From assembly GCA_902810745.1 (NCBI GenBank), contig CADDYW010000031.1:1-41039 (forward strand): a DNA stretch of 41,039 nucleotides, given 5' to 3'. The DNA is from Chloroflexota bacterium. GTDB lineage: Bacteria > Chloroflexota > UBA6077 > FW602-bin22 > CADDYW01. Numbering within the stretch: the first letter of the stretch is position 1; each line of letters starts with the position of its first letter. Below, piece after piece: positions 31,760-40,311 of this stretch. The notes below the pieces were generated by a model, which did no database searches, had not been told where the DNA came from, and was given only the letters and a program-made list of their open reading frames with translations. Both the position numbers and the translations under genes were made by a program.

Positions 31760-33516
31760 TAGCCTCGACGCCTAAGATTGGGAATGGGAACCAGCAACGC
31801 CTCCATTTCCCGCGGCTCGAACTTCTCCAGGCCGCCATGGTAGGTCCGGCCCCTGCCGATGAAGGAATCGCGGGCTGCATTGAGAGCAGCAACAAAATCG
31901 GCAAGCTGCGGAGGGTTCAGGTTCTCCGTTGGATAGATTCCGTGCGCAATATTGATGATCGCAAGACCATCCGGATTCAACGCGAACACCGGCGCCTGTC
32001 GCGCCATGTACGAGGCAACTACCGGCGGCGGAGTCGTTCGGCCGAGATACCACCAGGGGCGACGATGGCTCGGGATGTAACGCTCGGCGACGGGCTGCTT
32101 GCCATCAGACGACGCCTCGCCGGAGCGGAGATAGGCGTCCAAGCGCGGATGAGCGCCCCGGTCGACGTCGGGCGGTACGTCGAGCAGGAGGCGACGTTCC
32201 GGTCCGTCACGCACAATGCCATTCGAGTGGAGAATCTCCTCAGCGCTCGTCAGTGCCGGCCGGCACCATTCTTCGATGCCGAGCGCGCGTGCACGCTCGC
32301 GGGTGAGGACGAAGAAGCTGTTTGCCCCGGTCACCACCCCGCGATGCACGCGAGCGAGGGTCCGCAGTGGCACCGTGTCGCCAGGGGCAGATCCGGCTTC
32401 TCTCTCCAGAATCAGGGGTGTCCAGCGTCGGGCTTGCTCGAGGGTCGACCAGCTAACTTCTTGGCCGTTGGCGAGGTCGCGAAGCTCTTCTGGCTGCGCA
32501 ACACAGCGAACGCGCATACTTTGCGGGGCTGCCCCAACCCGAAAGCAGGTGATCACCGCTGTCGTCATCGCATCCTCAAAGGGTACAGCGCGCGGATCGA
32601 TCAGATGGAGCGCCCGGCCGCCCAAGCCATTGAGGAGAAGGTGCCGGACAATCGCGCCATAATTTACGTCAAGCCACTCGGCGCTGGTCACGAAGCACCC
32701 CACGTCGCCCGGCCTGGCTCGGAGCGCCGTTGCGAGAAAGAAGTGCACGTGGAGCCCGGCCAGCGTCGAGACGTCGTGACCGAGCTGTCGCCCAGCGGCA
32801 ACTGCCCAGGCCTTTGCCTCCGGCGACAGATCGTGATGACGAACGTACGGCGGATTCCCAACGAACGCGGTGCGCCCGGCGATCGGTGGCAGATCGAAGG
32901 TCGTGTAATCGCCGTTGATCACCGTCGCCGCTTCCGCTCCAAGCGTGGCGAGCGTTGCCCGCGTCAGAATCGTCGCGAGCGGGTCGAGATCGACCGCGAT
33001 CACCGGTAAGCTTCGGTTCCGGCGAACGGCGCACGCGACGAACCGCCCACTACCACTGCCCGGATCCACCAGACGATCCGGATCCTGGCTCAGAACCCAG
33101 TCCACCATCGGCTCGACCAGGGCTGACGGCGTATAAAATGCTCCGGTCCGGCGGCGCGCAACCGGCGAGCGCATTCGGAGGAACCACGCGCCGAGCGGGT
33201 CGTGCCCGGCCTGGATCGCATGGCGCAAATCGTCAACCGAGGACGACGGGATACTGAAGGTCGCCCTGGACTCCTCCAGCAGGCGCCGCTCCGAATCGCT
33301 CAGGTCGCCGCCGATGTCGGCCGCGCCAAGAGCCATCGCAAGGCGGGCGAGCACTCGCCCATCCGCATTCAAGGTGAGGTCCGAAGCTCCTGGTACAATC
33401 ATCCCGTCAGCCAGGGTGAGAGCGCCCCGGTCGTTGCGCTTGACGGCGCCTGCCATGGCAGCATCGGGCCGCCGTTCGTGCAAGCAAGGGGAGACAGTTA
33501 CGGTCTGGCTTCCCAT
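31759..33516 (-). CDS. Class I adenine DNA methyltransferase of the XamI-type system
   Basis: It has 585 residues. The SAM motif is DPGSGSGRF (151-159), and the catalytic NPPY is at 221-224, marking an N6-adenine methyltransferase of the N6-MTase family. A block with GAFYTPSALVEPMVDW is the usual pre-motif X. The large C-terminal part after about 300 is the target-recognition region. The first ATG at 33516 has a weak ribosome site; a later ATG at codon 21 is possible. It is co-transcribed with the restriction gene and starts 40 bases after the beta-helix gene stop on the same strand. Confidence 0.85.
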   Translation of the reverse strand: MGSQTVTVSPCLHERRPDAAMAGAVKRNDRGALTLADGMIVPGASDLTLNADGRVLARLAMALGAADIGGDLSDSERRLLEESRATFSIPSSSVDDLRHAIQAGHDPLGAWFLRMRSPVARRRTGAFYTPSALVEPMVDWVLSQDPDRLVDPGSGSGRFVACAVRRNRSLPVIAVDLDPLATILTRATLATLGAEAATVINGDYTTFDLPPIAGRTAFVGNPPYVRHHDLSPEAKAWAVAAGRQLGHDVSTLAGLHVHFFLATALRARPGDVGCFVTSAEWLDVNYGAIVRHLLLNGLGGRALHLIDPRAVPFEDAMTTAVITCFRVGAAPQSMRVRCVAQPEELRDLANGQEVSWSTLEQARRWTPLILEREAGSAPGDTVPLRTLARVHRGVVTGANSFFVLTRERARALGIEEWCRPALTSAEEILHSNGIVRDGPERRLLLDVPPDVDRGAHPRLDAYLRSGEASSDGKQPVAERYIPSHRRPWWYLGRTTPPPVVASYMARQAPVFALNPDGLAIINIAHGIYPTENLNPPQLADFVAALNAARDSFIGRGRTYHGGLEKFEPREMEALLVPIPNLRRRG

Positions 33517-33557
33517 TATTCCAGACGCTTTCCACGAACACCCCTCCTGCCAAGATA

Positions 33558-35057
33558 TTACCGTGCAACAAACGGAACGTACACCTGGAACGTGTGAACG
33601 AACTCATACGCTCCCACGTCGCAGATCGCCGACCCATTTCCATCGCCGTCCTGAGGACGGGCCACTCCGCGCTGATCGGTCGAAGGGCAGGTGCTGTTGT
33701 CGCCGGCGTCGATTGCCGGGCTGCCACTGAGCAAGGCCCGGGTCTGGGTTGGGCCGCCGTTATCCGCGAGCGGTCCGAGCCCGGTATCGGCGACGGTGGA
33801 GCCGGTGCAGCCGGCGGCCTCCGGGAGGTTGTGGCCGCCATCGGTAACCTTGCCGGCGCAGTTTCCCGCGCTATTATCGGTGACGATCGAGTTCGTAACG
33901 GTCAGCGCTCCGCCGGTGGCCGAGAAGCCGAGCCCGGCGATGCCGAAGCCGGTGTTCCCGGCGATCGTGACGTTGGTAAGCTGAACGTTTGCGCTGCTGC
34001 TGTACGCGAGGATGACCGCGGTGTTCATTGTGCCGGTGTTGGAGTTCCCGCTGAAGGTGCTGTTGGTGATGACCAGCTTCTCTGGGGCCTGATTCGCGGA
34101 AGAAGCGACCGTGCCGGTAGTGCTACCGTTCGTCTGATTTCCAGTGAACAGGCTATCGGTGATTGTCACGTCGTGCTGGCCAAGGACCGCGCTGGCGCCG
34201 CCGCTCGTGGTGTTCTTATTGTTCACGAATCGGCTCCGCGTCACGGTGATCGTGCCCTGGATGCCGTTCAGGGTGCACAGCGCCGCGCAGGTCGAGAGGG
34301 TGTTCGTATTGTCGACGAAGCTGCTGTCGCTGACGTGGAGCTCGCCGTCGCCGACGGCCACGCCGGTCTCGGTCTGGCCGGTGACGGTGCTTCCGGTGAG
34401 GTCGACCGTTCCGTGGTTGACCCGCATGGCGTTCGCGTTCGCGGAGAAGGTGGTCCCGCTGATCGCGGCGATGCCGCCATTTACGTCCAGCCCGAATGTC
34501 GAGTTTCTCGCGATCTCGCTGTCCTGGACACTAAGCGTACCGGCGGAGCTGTAGATTCCGACGCCGGTGTTGTCGGCGATCAGGCTGTCGATCACCCTCA
34601 GTGAGGCGGTATTGAAGATGCCGCTGCCAAGGTCGGCGCTGTTCGCCAGCACGTTCACCCGATCGAGGGTCAGAAAGCCATCGTTTCTGATGCCACCACC
34701 GACGCCCCCGGGTTCGGCACCGTCGCGGACGGTCAGGTTTCGGAGGATGATAATGCTCCCAATCGGAATGGTGAAGACGCGCCGCACGTTCGCGCCGCTG
34801 AAGACGACCGGGCTGCCGTTGTTCGCGCCGTCGATCGTGTAATTCTTGTCGAGCGTCTTGGTGCTCAGAACCTGAATGGTGGCCGGCCCACCGCAGCTGA
34901 AGGTGATCGTATCGCCGTTCTGGGCGCTCGCCAGCGCCGCGCTGAAGCCGGCGTCGTCGCACTTCGTGACGACGATGGGAGCAGCCATGATCGCGGCTTG
35001 AACGCCGGGCAACGGCAGCAGCGCCAGCGCAAGCAGGAATACCAGGACGACGCGCAT
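33558..35057 (-). CDS. Secreted right-handed beta-helix protein
   Basis: It has 499 residues from ATG 35057, opening on a signal peptide ([18 protein letters not shown]). Repeated short strands of the form [18 protein letters not shown] and [14 protein letters not shown] give a parallel beta-helix of about 10 coils. The end has [21 protein letters not shown] and [22 protein letters not shown], typical of choice-of-anchor Q proteins, then DVGAYEF. The start has GGGGGA 6 bases before. Probably exported and bound to the cell surface or a polysaccharide; no catalytic site is seen. Confidence 0.83.
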   Translation of the reverse strand: MRVVLVFLLALALLPLPGVQAAIMAAPIVVTKCDDAGFSAALASAQNGDTITFSCGGPATIQVLSTKTLDKNYTIDGANNGSPVVFSGANVRRVFTIPIGSIIILRNLTVRDGAEPGGVGGGIRNDGFLTLDRVNVLANSADLGSGIFNTASLRVIDSLIADNTGVGIYSSAGTLSVQDSEIARNSTFGLDVNGGIAAISGTTFSANANAMRVNHGTVDLTGSTVTGQTETGVAVGDGELHVSDSSFVDNTNTLSTCAALCTLNGIQGTITVTRSRFVNNKNTTSGGASAVLGQHDVTITDSLFTGNQTNGSTTGTVASSANQAPEKLVITNSTFSGNSNTGTMNTAVILAYSSSANVQLTNVTIAGNTGFGIAGLGFSATGGALTVTNSIVTDNSAGNCAGKVTDGGHNLPEAAGCTGSTVADTGLGPLADNGGPTQTRALLSGSPAIDAGDNSTCPSTDQRGVARPQDGDGNGSAICDVGAYEFVHTFQVYVPFVAR

Positions 35058-35140
35058 GCAGATCCCCCTTACATCCGTGATGGCGAGGCAGGCCAGAGGT
35101 CGCCGAGCGCGTCCAGTCCCGCGCGCTCGGAGCAGGCAAG

Positions 35141-35170
35141 AGTGTACACGTTCCACCTCATGCTAGTCAA
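35141..35170 (-). promoter_or_regulatory. Promoter of the beta-helix gene
   Basis: On the minus strand TTGACT (35170-35165) and TACACT (35146-35141) are separated by 18 bases. Transcription starts near 35134, 77 bases before the start codon. It faces away from the iclR-type promoter at 35233. Confidence 0.6.
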
Positions 35171-35232
35171 TACCACTCGCCGAGGCGGTCGCCATCGCCG
35201 GTTGCAACGCATCCCCAGCGTTTCATTCGCGC

Positions 35233-35261
35233 TTGACTCGCGTCGACGTCCCACCTATAAT
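35233..35261 (+). promoter_or_regulatory. Promoter of the IclR-family regulator gene
   Basis: TTGACT (35233-35238), a 17-base spacer and TATAAT (35256-35261). Transcription is expected near 35268, just before the palindrome at 35275-35295. Confidence 0.78.
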
Positions 35262-35274
35262 CGGCCACACGAAC

Positions 35275-35295
35275 TGGTGAGATAGCGTCTCACCA
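35275..35295. promoter_or_regulatory. Palindromic operator, probably for the IclR regulator
   Basis: TGGTGAGA-TAGCG-TCTCACCA is a perfect 8-bp palindrome with a 5-base centre. It lies at about +8 to +28 of the promoter and 15 bases before the start codon, as for autorepression. A degenerate copy is before the next operon at 36103-36125. Confidence 0.65.
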
Positions 35296-35309
35296 TCCGA
35301 GATACGACG

Positions 35310-36104
35310 ATGGCGACCGACGTCAAGCTGCGCTACGTGCGGCGAGATCAATCACACTACGCGGTTCAGTCGCTCGATCGAGCAATCGATCTGATCGAGG
35401 CATTCCGGAACGGCTCCGAAGAGCTGGGCGTCGCCGAGCTCGCCGCGGCGGTCGATCTGCCCCGCGCCACGGTGCACCGTCTTCTCGCATCCTTGACCCA
35501 CCGTGGTCTCCTTGCCCATAACGAGCACTCGGGGAAATACCGCCTGGGCCTCAAGCTCTTCGAGCTCGGCAGCCTGGTCGGCAACGCCCTCGACGTGAAA
35601 AGCATCGCCCATCCCTACCTCGTCAGGCTGGTCAAGGAGAGCGGTGAGACCGCCCACCTGGTGATCCTCGACGGCGTCGACATCGTCTTCGTCGACAAGG
35701 TCGAGACCGACAACCCCTTTCGCATGGTGTCCCAGATCGGCGGCCGCCTGCCGGCTCGTCACTCTGGCTCCGGTAAGGCGCTGCTCGCCCAGCTTGGCGA
35801 CGAGGAGCTGGCGCGGCGGTTTGCCGATGCCGCCCACACGAGGGGTGAGCACGTCGATCTCGCGCGCTTGCGGGAGCACCTGGCACTCGTTCGCGCGCAG
35901 GGGTGGGCGATCGACGATCAGGAAACCCAACCCGGCTTGCGCTGCGTCGGCACGGTCATTCGTGATCACACTGGCACCGCGGTCGCCGGCATGAGTATCT
36001 CGGGTCCGGTCGTCCGCATCAGCGACGACCGAGTCCAGGATCTAGCCGCGCTGCTGCGTGCAACGGCCGCGGCGGTCTCCAGCGCGCTCGGCTATCGAGT
36101 CTAG
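35310..36104 (+). CDS. IclR-family transcriptional regulator
   Basis: It has 264 residues. The winged-helix domain has YAVQSLDRAIDLIEAF, then LGVAELAAAVDLPRATVHRLLASLTHRGLL and YRLGLKLFELG. The C-terminal effector domain has YLVRLVKESGETAHLVILDG, the SGSGKALLAQ signature and QGWAIDDQETQPGLRCVGTVI. IclR proteins usually control catabolic genes next to them. A palindrome near its promoter and a weaker one before the E1 alpha gene suggest it regulates itself and the downstream dehydrogenase pair. Confidence 0.93.
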   Translation: MATDVKLRYVRRDQSHYAVQSLDRAIDLIEAFRNGSEELGVAELAAAVDLPRATVHRLLASLTHRGLLAHNEHSGKYRLGLKLFELGSLVGNALDVKSIAHPYLVRLVKESGETAHLVILDGVDIVFVDKVETDNPFRMVSQIGGRLPARHSGSGKALLAQLGDEELARRFADAAHTRGEHVDLARLREHLALVRAQGWAIDDQETQPGLRCVGTVIRDHTGTAVAGMSISGPVVRISDDRVQDLAALLRATAAAVSSALGYRV

Positions 36105-36125
36105 GTCAGATCGCGGCTCTCACCA
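36103..36125. promoter_or_regulatory. Degenerate second copy of the operator
   Basis: AGGTCAGA, 7 bases, then TCTCACCA. The right half is identical to the operator at 35275-35295 and the left half matches it at 6 of 8 positions. It overlaps the IclR stop and ends 28 bases before the E1 alpha start. Confidence 0.4.
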
Positions 36126-36152
36126 TGATCTTTTTGACCGGAGGATAAACGA

Positions 36153-37160
36153 GTGGCGATTTCCACGCGTCACCAACCCGAGCTTAGCGTCATCGGCCTC
36201 GACTCCGATGCGTTAGTCGACCTCTACCGAAGAATGCTCCTGAGTCGGACACTCGATATCCGGGCCTGGACGCTGAGCCGTCAGGGTCGCGCTCACTTCG
36301 TGATCACCAGTCGCGGCCACGAAGCCGCGGAGGTCGGCAGCGCATTCGCCCTCGCGCGCGGGCGCGATTGGGTCTGTCCGTATTACCGCAACCTTGCGCT
36401 GGTCCTCGGCATCGGCATGACCGCGCGCGAGGTCATGCTCACGATCTTCGCCAAGGCACCGGATCGGAGCAGCGGCGGACGCCAACTCCCCATGCACTTC
36501 AGCCATCCGAAGTGGCGGATCGTCTCTGGCTCCAGCGTCGTCTCCACTCAAATTCCGCACGCGGTCGGGCTTGCACTCAGCGCGAAGCTCTCCGGCGAGG
36601 ACATCGTCGCGATCGCCTACTTCGGCGAAGGTGGCAGCAGCAAGGGCGATTTTCACGAGGGGCTGAACTTCGCGGCGGTGCACCGTCTGCCCGCCATCTT
36701 CTTCTGCGAGAACAATGGCTACGCTATCTCGGTTCCGCAGCAGAAGCAGATGGCGATCCAGGACGTCGCCTCGCGGGCCGCGGCCTATGGCATGCCGGGT
36801 GTCGTCGTCGACGGCAATGACCCCATTGCCGTGTACGAGGCCGTGCGGGCTGCCCGGGCGCGGGCGGTGGCGGGTGAGGGTCCTACGCTGATCGAAGCCA
36901 AGGTCGCCCGCTTTACTGCCCACTCCAGCGACGACGACGACCGCCTCTATCGACCGCGGGAGGAGGTCGAGGCCGCGCTCGCCCGCGATCCGATCCCCGC
37001 GTTTGGTCGTCGTCTGATCGAGCTTGGCATCCTGGATGAAACCCGCGACCGCGAGCTTCAGGCCCAGGTGACCGCCGAGGTCGACGAGGCCGTCGAGTAC
37101 GCCGACGCGGCTCCCGAGCCGGACGCCTCTGATCTTTTGACGCACGTCTTCGCTGAGTAA
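36153..37160 (+). CDS. 2-oxoacid (branched-chain-type) dehydrogenase E1 component, alpha subunit
   Basis: It has 335 residues from a GTG, with GGAGGA 7 bases upstream. The ThDP motif runs GEGGSSKGDFHEGLNFAA to CENNGYAIS. The blocks SRGHEAAEVGSAFAL and PYYRNLALVLGIG are those of branched-chain 2-oxoacid E1 alpha, and differ from the other E1 alpha at 12495-13469, so the two pairs are not recent duplicates. It is controlled, probably, by the IclR regulator upstream. E1 beta follows 21 bases later. No E2 or E3 is near. Confidence 0.92.
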   Translation: MAISTRHQPELSVIGLDSDALVDLYRRMLLSRTLDIRAWTLSRQGRAHFVITSRGHEAAEVGSAFALARGRDWVCPYYRNLALVLGIGMTAREVMLTIFAKAPDRSSGGRQLPMHFSHPKWRIVSGSSVVSTQIPHAVGLALSAKLSGEDIVAIAYFGEGGSSKGDFHEGLNFAAVHRLPAIFFCENNGYAISVPQQKQMAIQDVASRAAAYGMPGVVVDGNDPIAVYEAVRAARARAVAGEGPTLIEAKVARFTAHSSDDDDRLYRPREEVEAALARDPIPAFGRRLIELGILDETRDRELQAQVTAEVDEAVEYADAAPEPDASDLLTHVFAE

Positions 37161-37181
37161 CCCGGTAAGGATCGTGACTCG

Positions 37182-38165
37182 ATGAGTGTGAAGAACGTTC
37201 TCCAGGCGATCCACGATGCACTCGATGAGGAGATGGCCCGGGATGACCGAGTCATCATCCTTGGCCAGGACGTGGGGCTGCGCGGCGGCGTCTTCCGCGC
37301 GACAGAGGGTCTGATCGCCCGCTATGGCGAGAAACGAGTGATCGACACGCCGCTGACCGAATCCGCGATCGTCGGCGTCGCAATCGGAGCCAGCATCGGC
37401 GGGTATCGGCCAATCGCCGAGATCCAGTTCGCCGACTTCATCTGGCCTGCCATGGATCAGATCGTCAGCGAGGCCGCGCGCATGCGCTACCGCTCGCACG
37501 GGACCTGGGGCTGCCCCCTGGTGATCCGTACCCCGTACGGCGCCGGCATTCACGGCGGCCTCTACCACTCCCAGTCGATCGAAGCGACCTTTGCCCACGT
37601 CCCCGGGCTCAAGGTCGTCACACCCTCGACCCCACGCGACGCCAAGGGGCTGCTCAAAAGCGCGATTCGCGATCCCGATCCAGTGCTCTTTCTGGAGCAC
37701 AAGCGCACCTACCGGCTGGTCAAGGATGAGGTGCCGGACGATGATTACACCATCCCGATCGGCAAGGCCGAGATCAAACGGTCGGGTCACGATCTGACCG
37801 TGCTCACCTACGGCATGATGGTCCACGAGACGCTGAAGGCAGCCGACGCCGTCGCAGCGGACGACATCTCCGTCGAGGTGGTGGATCTGCGAACTGTGTC
37901 CCCTCTGGACAAGCCGACAATTCTCGAATCGGTTCGGCGCACCCACAAGGTCATGATCGTCCACGAGGACTCGCTGACCGGCGGGCTGGGCGGAGAATTG
38001 GCCGGCATCATCGCGAGCGAGGCGTTCGACACGCTCGACGGACCGATCATCCGCGTCGCCGCGCCGGATGCCCCGGCCACCCCTTTCAACGGCAAGCTCG
38101 AAGAGATCTACCTGCCAAACGCCGAGAAGATCGAGCAAGCGATCCGGGATCTGGCCGCCTATTGA
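37182..38165 (+). CDS. 2-oxoacid (branched-chain-type) dehydrogenase E1 component, beta subunit
   Basis: It has 327 residues. Typical blocks are ALDEEMARDDRVIILGQDVG, DTPLTESAIVGVAIGASIGGYRPIAE, IRTPYGAGIHGGLYHSQSIEATFAHVPGLKVVTP, and VVDLRTVSPLDKPTILESV with HEDSLTGGLGGELA at the C-terminus. The ribosome site (AAGGA about 12 bases before ATG) is weak. It forms E1 with the preceding subunit. Stop codons of this gene and the convergent ThDP gene are separated by three bases. Confidence 0.92.
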   Translation: MSVKNVLQAIHDALDEEMARDDRVIILGQDVGLRGGVFRATEGLIARYGEKRVIDTPLTESAIVGVAIGASIGGYRPIAEIQFADFIWPAMDQIVSEAARMRYRSHGTWGCPLVIRTPYGAGIHGGLYHSQSIEATFAHVPGLKVVTPSTPRDAKGLLKSAIRDPDPVLFLEHKRTYRLVKDEVPDDDYTIPIGKAEIKRSGHDLTVLTYGMMVHETLKAADAVAADDISVEVVDLRTVSPLDKPTILESVRRTHKVMIVHEDSLTGGLGGELAGIIASEAFDTLDGPIIRVAAPDAPATPFNGKLEEIYLPNAEKIEQAIRDLAAY

Positions 38166-38168
38166 TCC

Positions 38169-39935
38169 TCAGGGATGGGCTAGCTGCACGTCGAGAACGA
38201 CCGATTGCCCGCCCTGCACGCGTTCCAGTCCCCGCCGCAGCGCCGGTAGCACCTCCGACGGGTCCTCGACGCGCTCGCCGTACGCTCCGACGACCGGTGC
38301 GAGGAGGTCGTAACGCGGCGCGGGGAGCAGGTCGATCCCGACGAAATCGTTGGCCGTAACCGAGTGTCCTTTCGGATACGCGGCGACTAACGGCGACCGA
38401 GTCGCGTTGTAGCAGCCGTTGTTGAAGATCACGACCAGAATCGGCGCGTGCTGAGTCTGCGAGGCCCAGAGCGCCGCGAGCGGCTCGCCGAAGACGAAGG
38501 ATCCATCGCCAACCAGCGCGACGACCTGACGGTCTGGCCGAGCAAGCTTGATTCCCACCGCTGCGCCCAATCCCCAGCCCAGCGCTGAGCCACCGCTCTT
38601 GAACCACGTGCCCGGCTCGCTCACCTCGACGTTCCGCCAGATGGCCCCATCGCTCGTCACGGCCTCGTCGACGAAGACACACCCCGGCGTCTCGCGCGCG
38701 AGCTGGCCAAGGCACGTGGCGAGCCAGACGGGGCTGATCGGGCGCAGCGCGCTCGACGCCCGCGCCTCGGCCTGCCACGCCGCGCGCTGCTGAGCGTGCT
38801 TCGCCGCGAGATCCTCCCGCCGGACCGCGATCCGCCGCCGGTGCGCTTCGGTCAGCAGCTCGCGGGCCTGGTCGGCGAGGTAATCGAGGGCCTGGGCCGT
38901 ATCCGCGCGAATCGCCAGGTTGAGCGGGAAGGTCCAGAGCGGGATGCGCTCTTTAACCGGGTCGAGATCGATCTGAACGACGATCGCCTCGCGCGAGGGA
39001 CCGGCCTGCGCGGGCAGGTAGGGCACGTCGTGGTCGAGGATCAGGACGAGGTCCGCGGAAGCGAGCCAGGGCGCCGGATCGTCGCCCTGATGAAGCGGGT
39101 GCGCGCTCGGAAAGTTTGCGCGATCTCGCCATTCGACGACTGGCAGCGCCAGCAGCTCGGCCAGACGGACCAGGCCACGGTATCCCGCGTCGGTGCGACC
39201 GGTCGTCCCGGTGAGCACCACCGGTCGTTCAGCCGCGACGAGACGGCGAGCCACCTCGCGGAGGAGCGTCGGGTCTCCGGCGCCGAGCTTCGTCGGGGGA
39301 ACCCGCTCCGGCCGATAGAGCGTGACCTCGCCCAGAGTATCCATCAGGACCTCCCGCGGCAGGGTGAGGTAGACCGGCCCCGGTGGGTCGCTGGCGGCGA
39401 TCTGGAACGCTCGAGCGACAACTTCGCCCACCTGATCCGGACGGCGTAGCTCATAGTCCCATTTCACGTAGTTGCGGACAATCCCCCTTTGATCCGGCTG
39501 ATCCTGGAGCCAGTGAATGTAGGTATCGCGGCTGCCACGGAGGCGCGGGTCACTCGTGTACGGCGCGAGACCGGCGGCGATGAACACCGCCGCCCGACCG
39601 CGCTGGGCGTTGTGGAGCATGCCTCCCAGATTCTGAGTGCCGACGTCGACGTGGACGAGGACGGCCTGCGGCTCGCCGGTCGCGGCGTAGTAGCCGTGCG
39701 CGGCGGCGAGCGCGACGACCTCGAAGAGGCAGAGCACGGTTCGCGGGACCGGCCGGCCCTGCGCCGCGAGCTTGCTCAGCGCTTCTTGAATCGGGAATGT
39801 GTCGGTGCCAGGATTCAGGAAAAGGTAACGCACGCCCTGCTCGATCAGCGCCTCGACGTATCCCTCCGCAGTTTCGCCCACCGCGCGTTGTTCGACTGTA
39901 CCTGGTGCGGTCACGATTCGGTCAATCGTCGACAT
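38169..39935 (-). CDS. ThDP-dependent enzyme, acetolactate-synthase-like
   Basis: It has 588 residues with the three-domain ThDP-enzyme fold. The Pyr domain has the catalytic Glu72 in LFEVVALAAAHGYYAATGEP, the middle domain has VVLTGTTGRTDAGYRGL, and the PP domain has ALVGDGSFVFGEP (about 472-484) and FNNGCYNA. Family members include acetolactate synthase, benzoylformate decarboxylase and oxalyl-CoA decarboxylase; no small regulatory subunit is nearby, which argues against branched-chain synthesis. GGAGGGAGGTGAAGCG precedes the ATG. The substrate is unknown; a 2-oxoacid shared with the convergent E1 pair is an inference. Confidence 0.85.
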   Translation of the reverse strand: MSTIDRIVTAPGTVEQRAVGETAEGYVEALIEQGVRYLFLNPGTDTFPIQEALSKLAAQGRPVPRTVLCLFEVVALAAAHGYYAATGEPQAVLVHVDVGTQNLGGMLHNAQRGRAAVFIAAGLAPYTSDPRLRGSRDTYIHWLQDQPDQRGIVRNYVKWDYELRRPDQVGEVVARAFQIAASDPPGPVYLTLPREVLMDTLGEVTLYRPERVPPTKLGAGDPTLLREVARRLVAAERPVVLTGTTGRTDAGYRGLVRLAELLALPVVEWRDRANFPSAHPLHQGDDPAPWLASADLVLILDHDVPYLPAQAGPSREAIVVQIDLDPVKERIPLWTFPLNLAIRADTAQALDYLADQARELLTEAHRRRIAVRREDLAAKHAQQRAAWQAEARASSALRPISPVWLATCLGQLARETPGCVFVDEAVTSDGAIWRNVEVSEPGTWFKSGGSALGWGLGAAVGIKLARPDRQVVALVGDGSFVFGEPLAALWASQTQHAPILVVIFNNGCYNATRSPLVAAYPKGHSVTANDFVGIDLLPAPRYDLLAPVVGAYGERVEDPSEVLPALRRGLERVQGGQSVVLDVQLAHP

Positions 39936-40311
39936 CGCTTCACCTCCCTCCAGCGCAGATCATACCCTTTTCAGATGATCGCCAGGTCATTCGAAGGTAG
40001 TCTTACAGGCAGCATTCTTCGCGGGAAAGCGCTCCTTCCCCTGGATTCCACGCGGTCCGATCACTCGCCGCATCATACGTATTCCGGAAGGATGAAGGTG
40101 TTTTGCAAGCACTTTAGCAAAGCCAAAGTACCTTCAAGAAGATTCGCCTTCCATCCGGAAACGGTATGGAACTAGCCGACCGCGCGTGGTAGGCTAACGA
40201 CGAAGGATTCGGCGCGTGGTGGTGCTCATCGCGCGCAGCCGAGAGTTTGCTGCCAGGTTCACCGCCAACCTGCCTGCCGCCCACGAACCGCGGATAGAGA
40301 GGAGTCTCCGA
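39936..40311. other. Divergent intergenic region with several inverted repeats
   Basis: It is AT-rich in its centre. ACTTTAGC-AAA-GCCAAAGT (40111-40129) is a palindrome with 7 of 8 pairs matched. TTTGC (40102-40106 region) pairs with GCAAA at about 40117-40121. TTCCGGA (40082-40088) is repeated in inverse at 40154-40160. TATGAT (39964-39959, minus strand) is a candidate -10 for the ThDP gene. The region probably carries promoters and repressor sites for both flanking genes; no gene is seen. Confidence 0.5.

Noticed and set aside
31747..33009. 420-residue + strand frame opposite the DNA methyltransferase
   Set aside because: The minus-strand frame has the SAM motif and NPPY; this one has no recognisable domain.
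36213..38138. 641-residue minus-strand frame across the E1 pair
   Set aside because: It runs opposite two well-supported E1 genes and crosses their boundary; a product of high GC content, not a gene.
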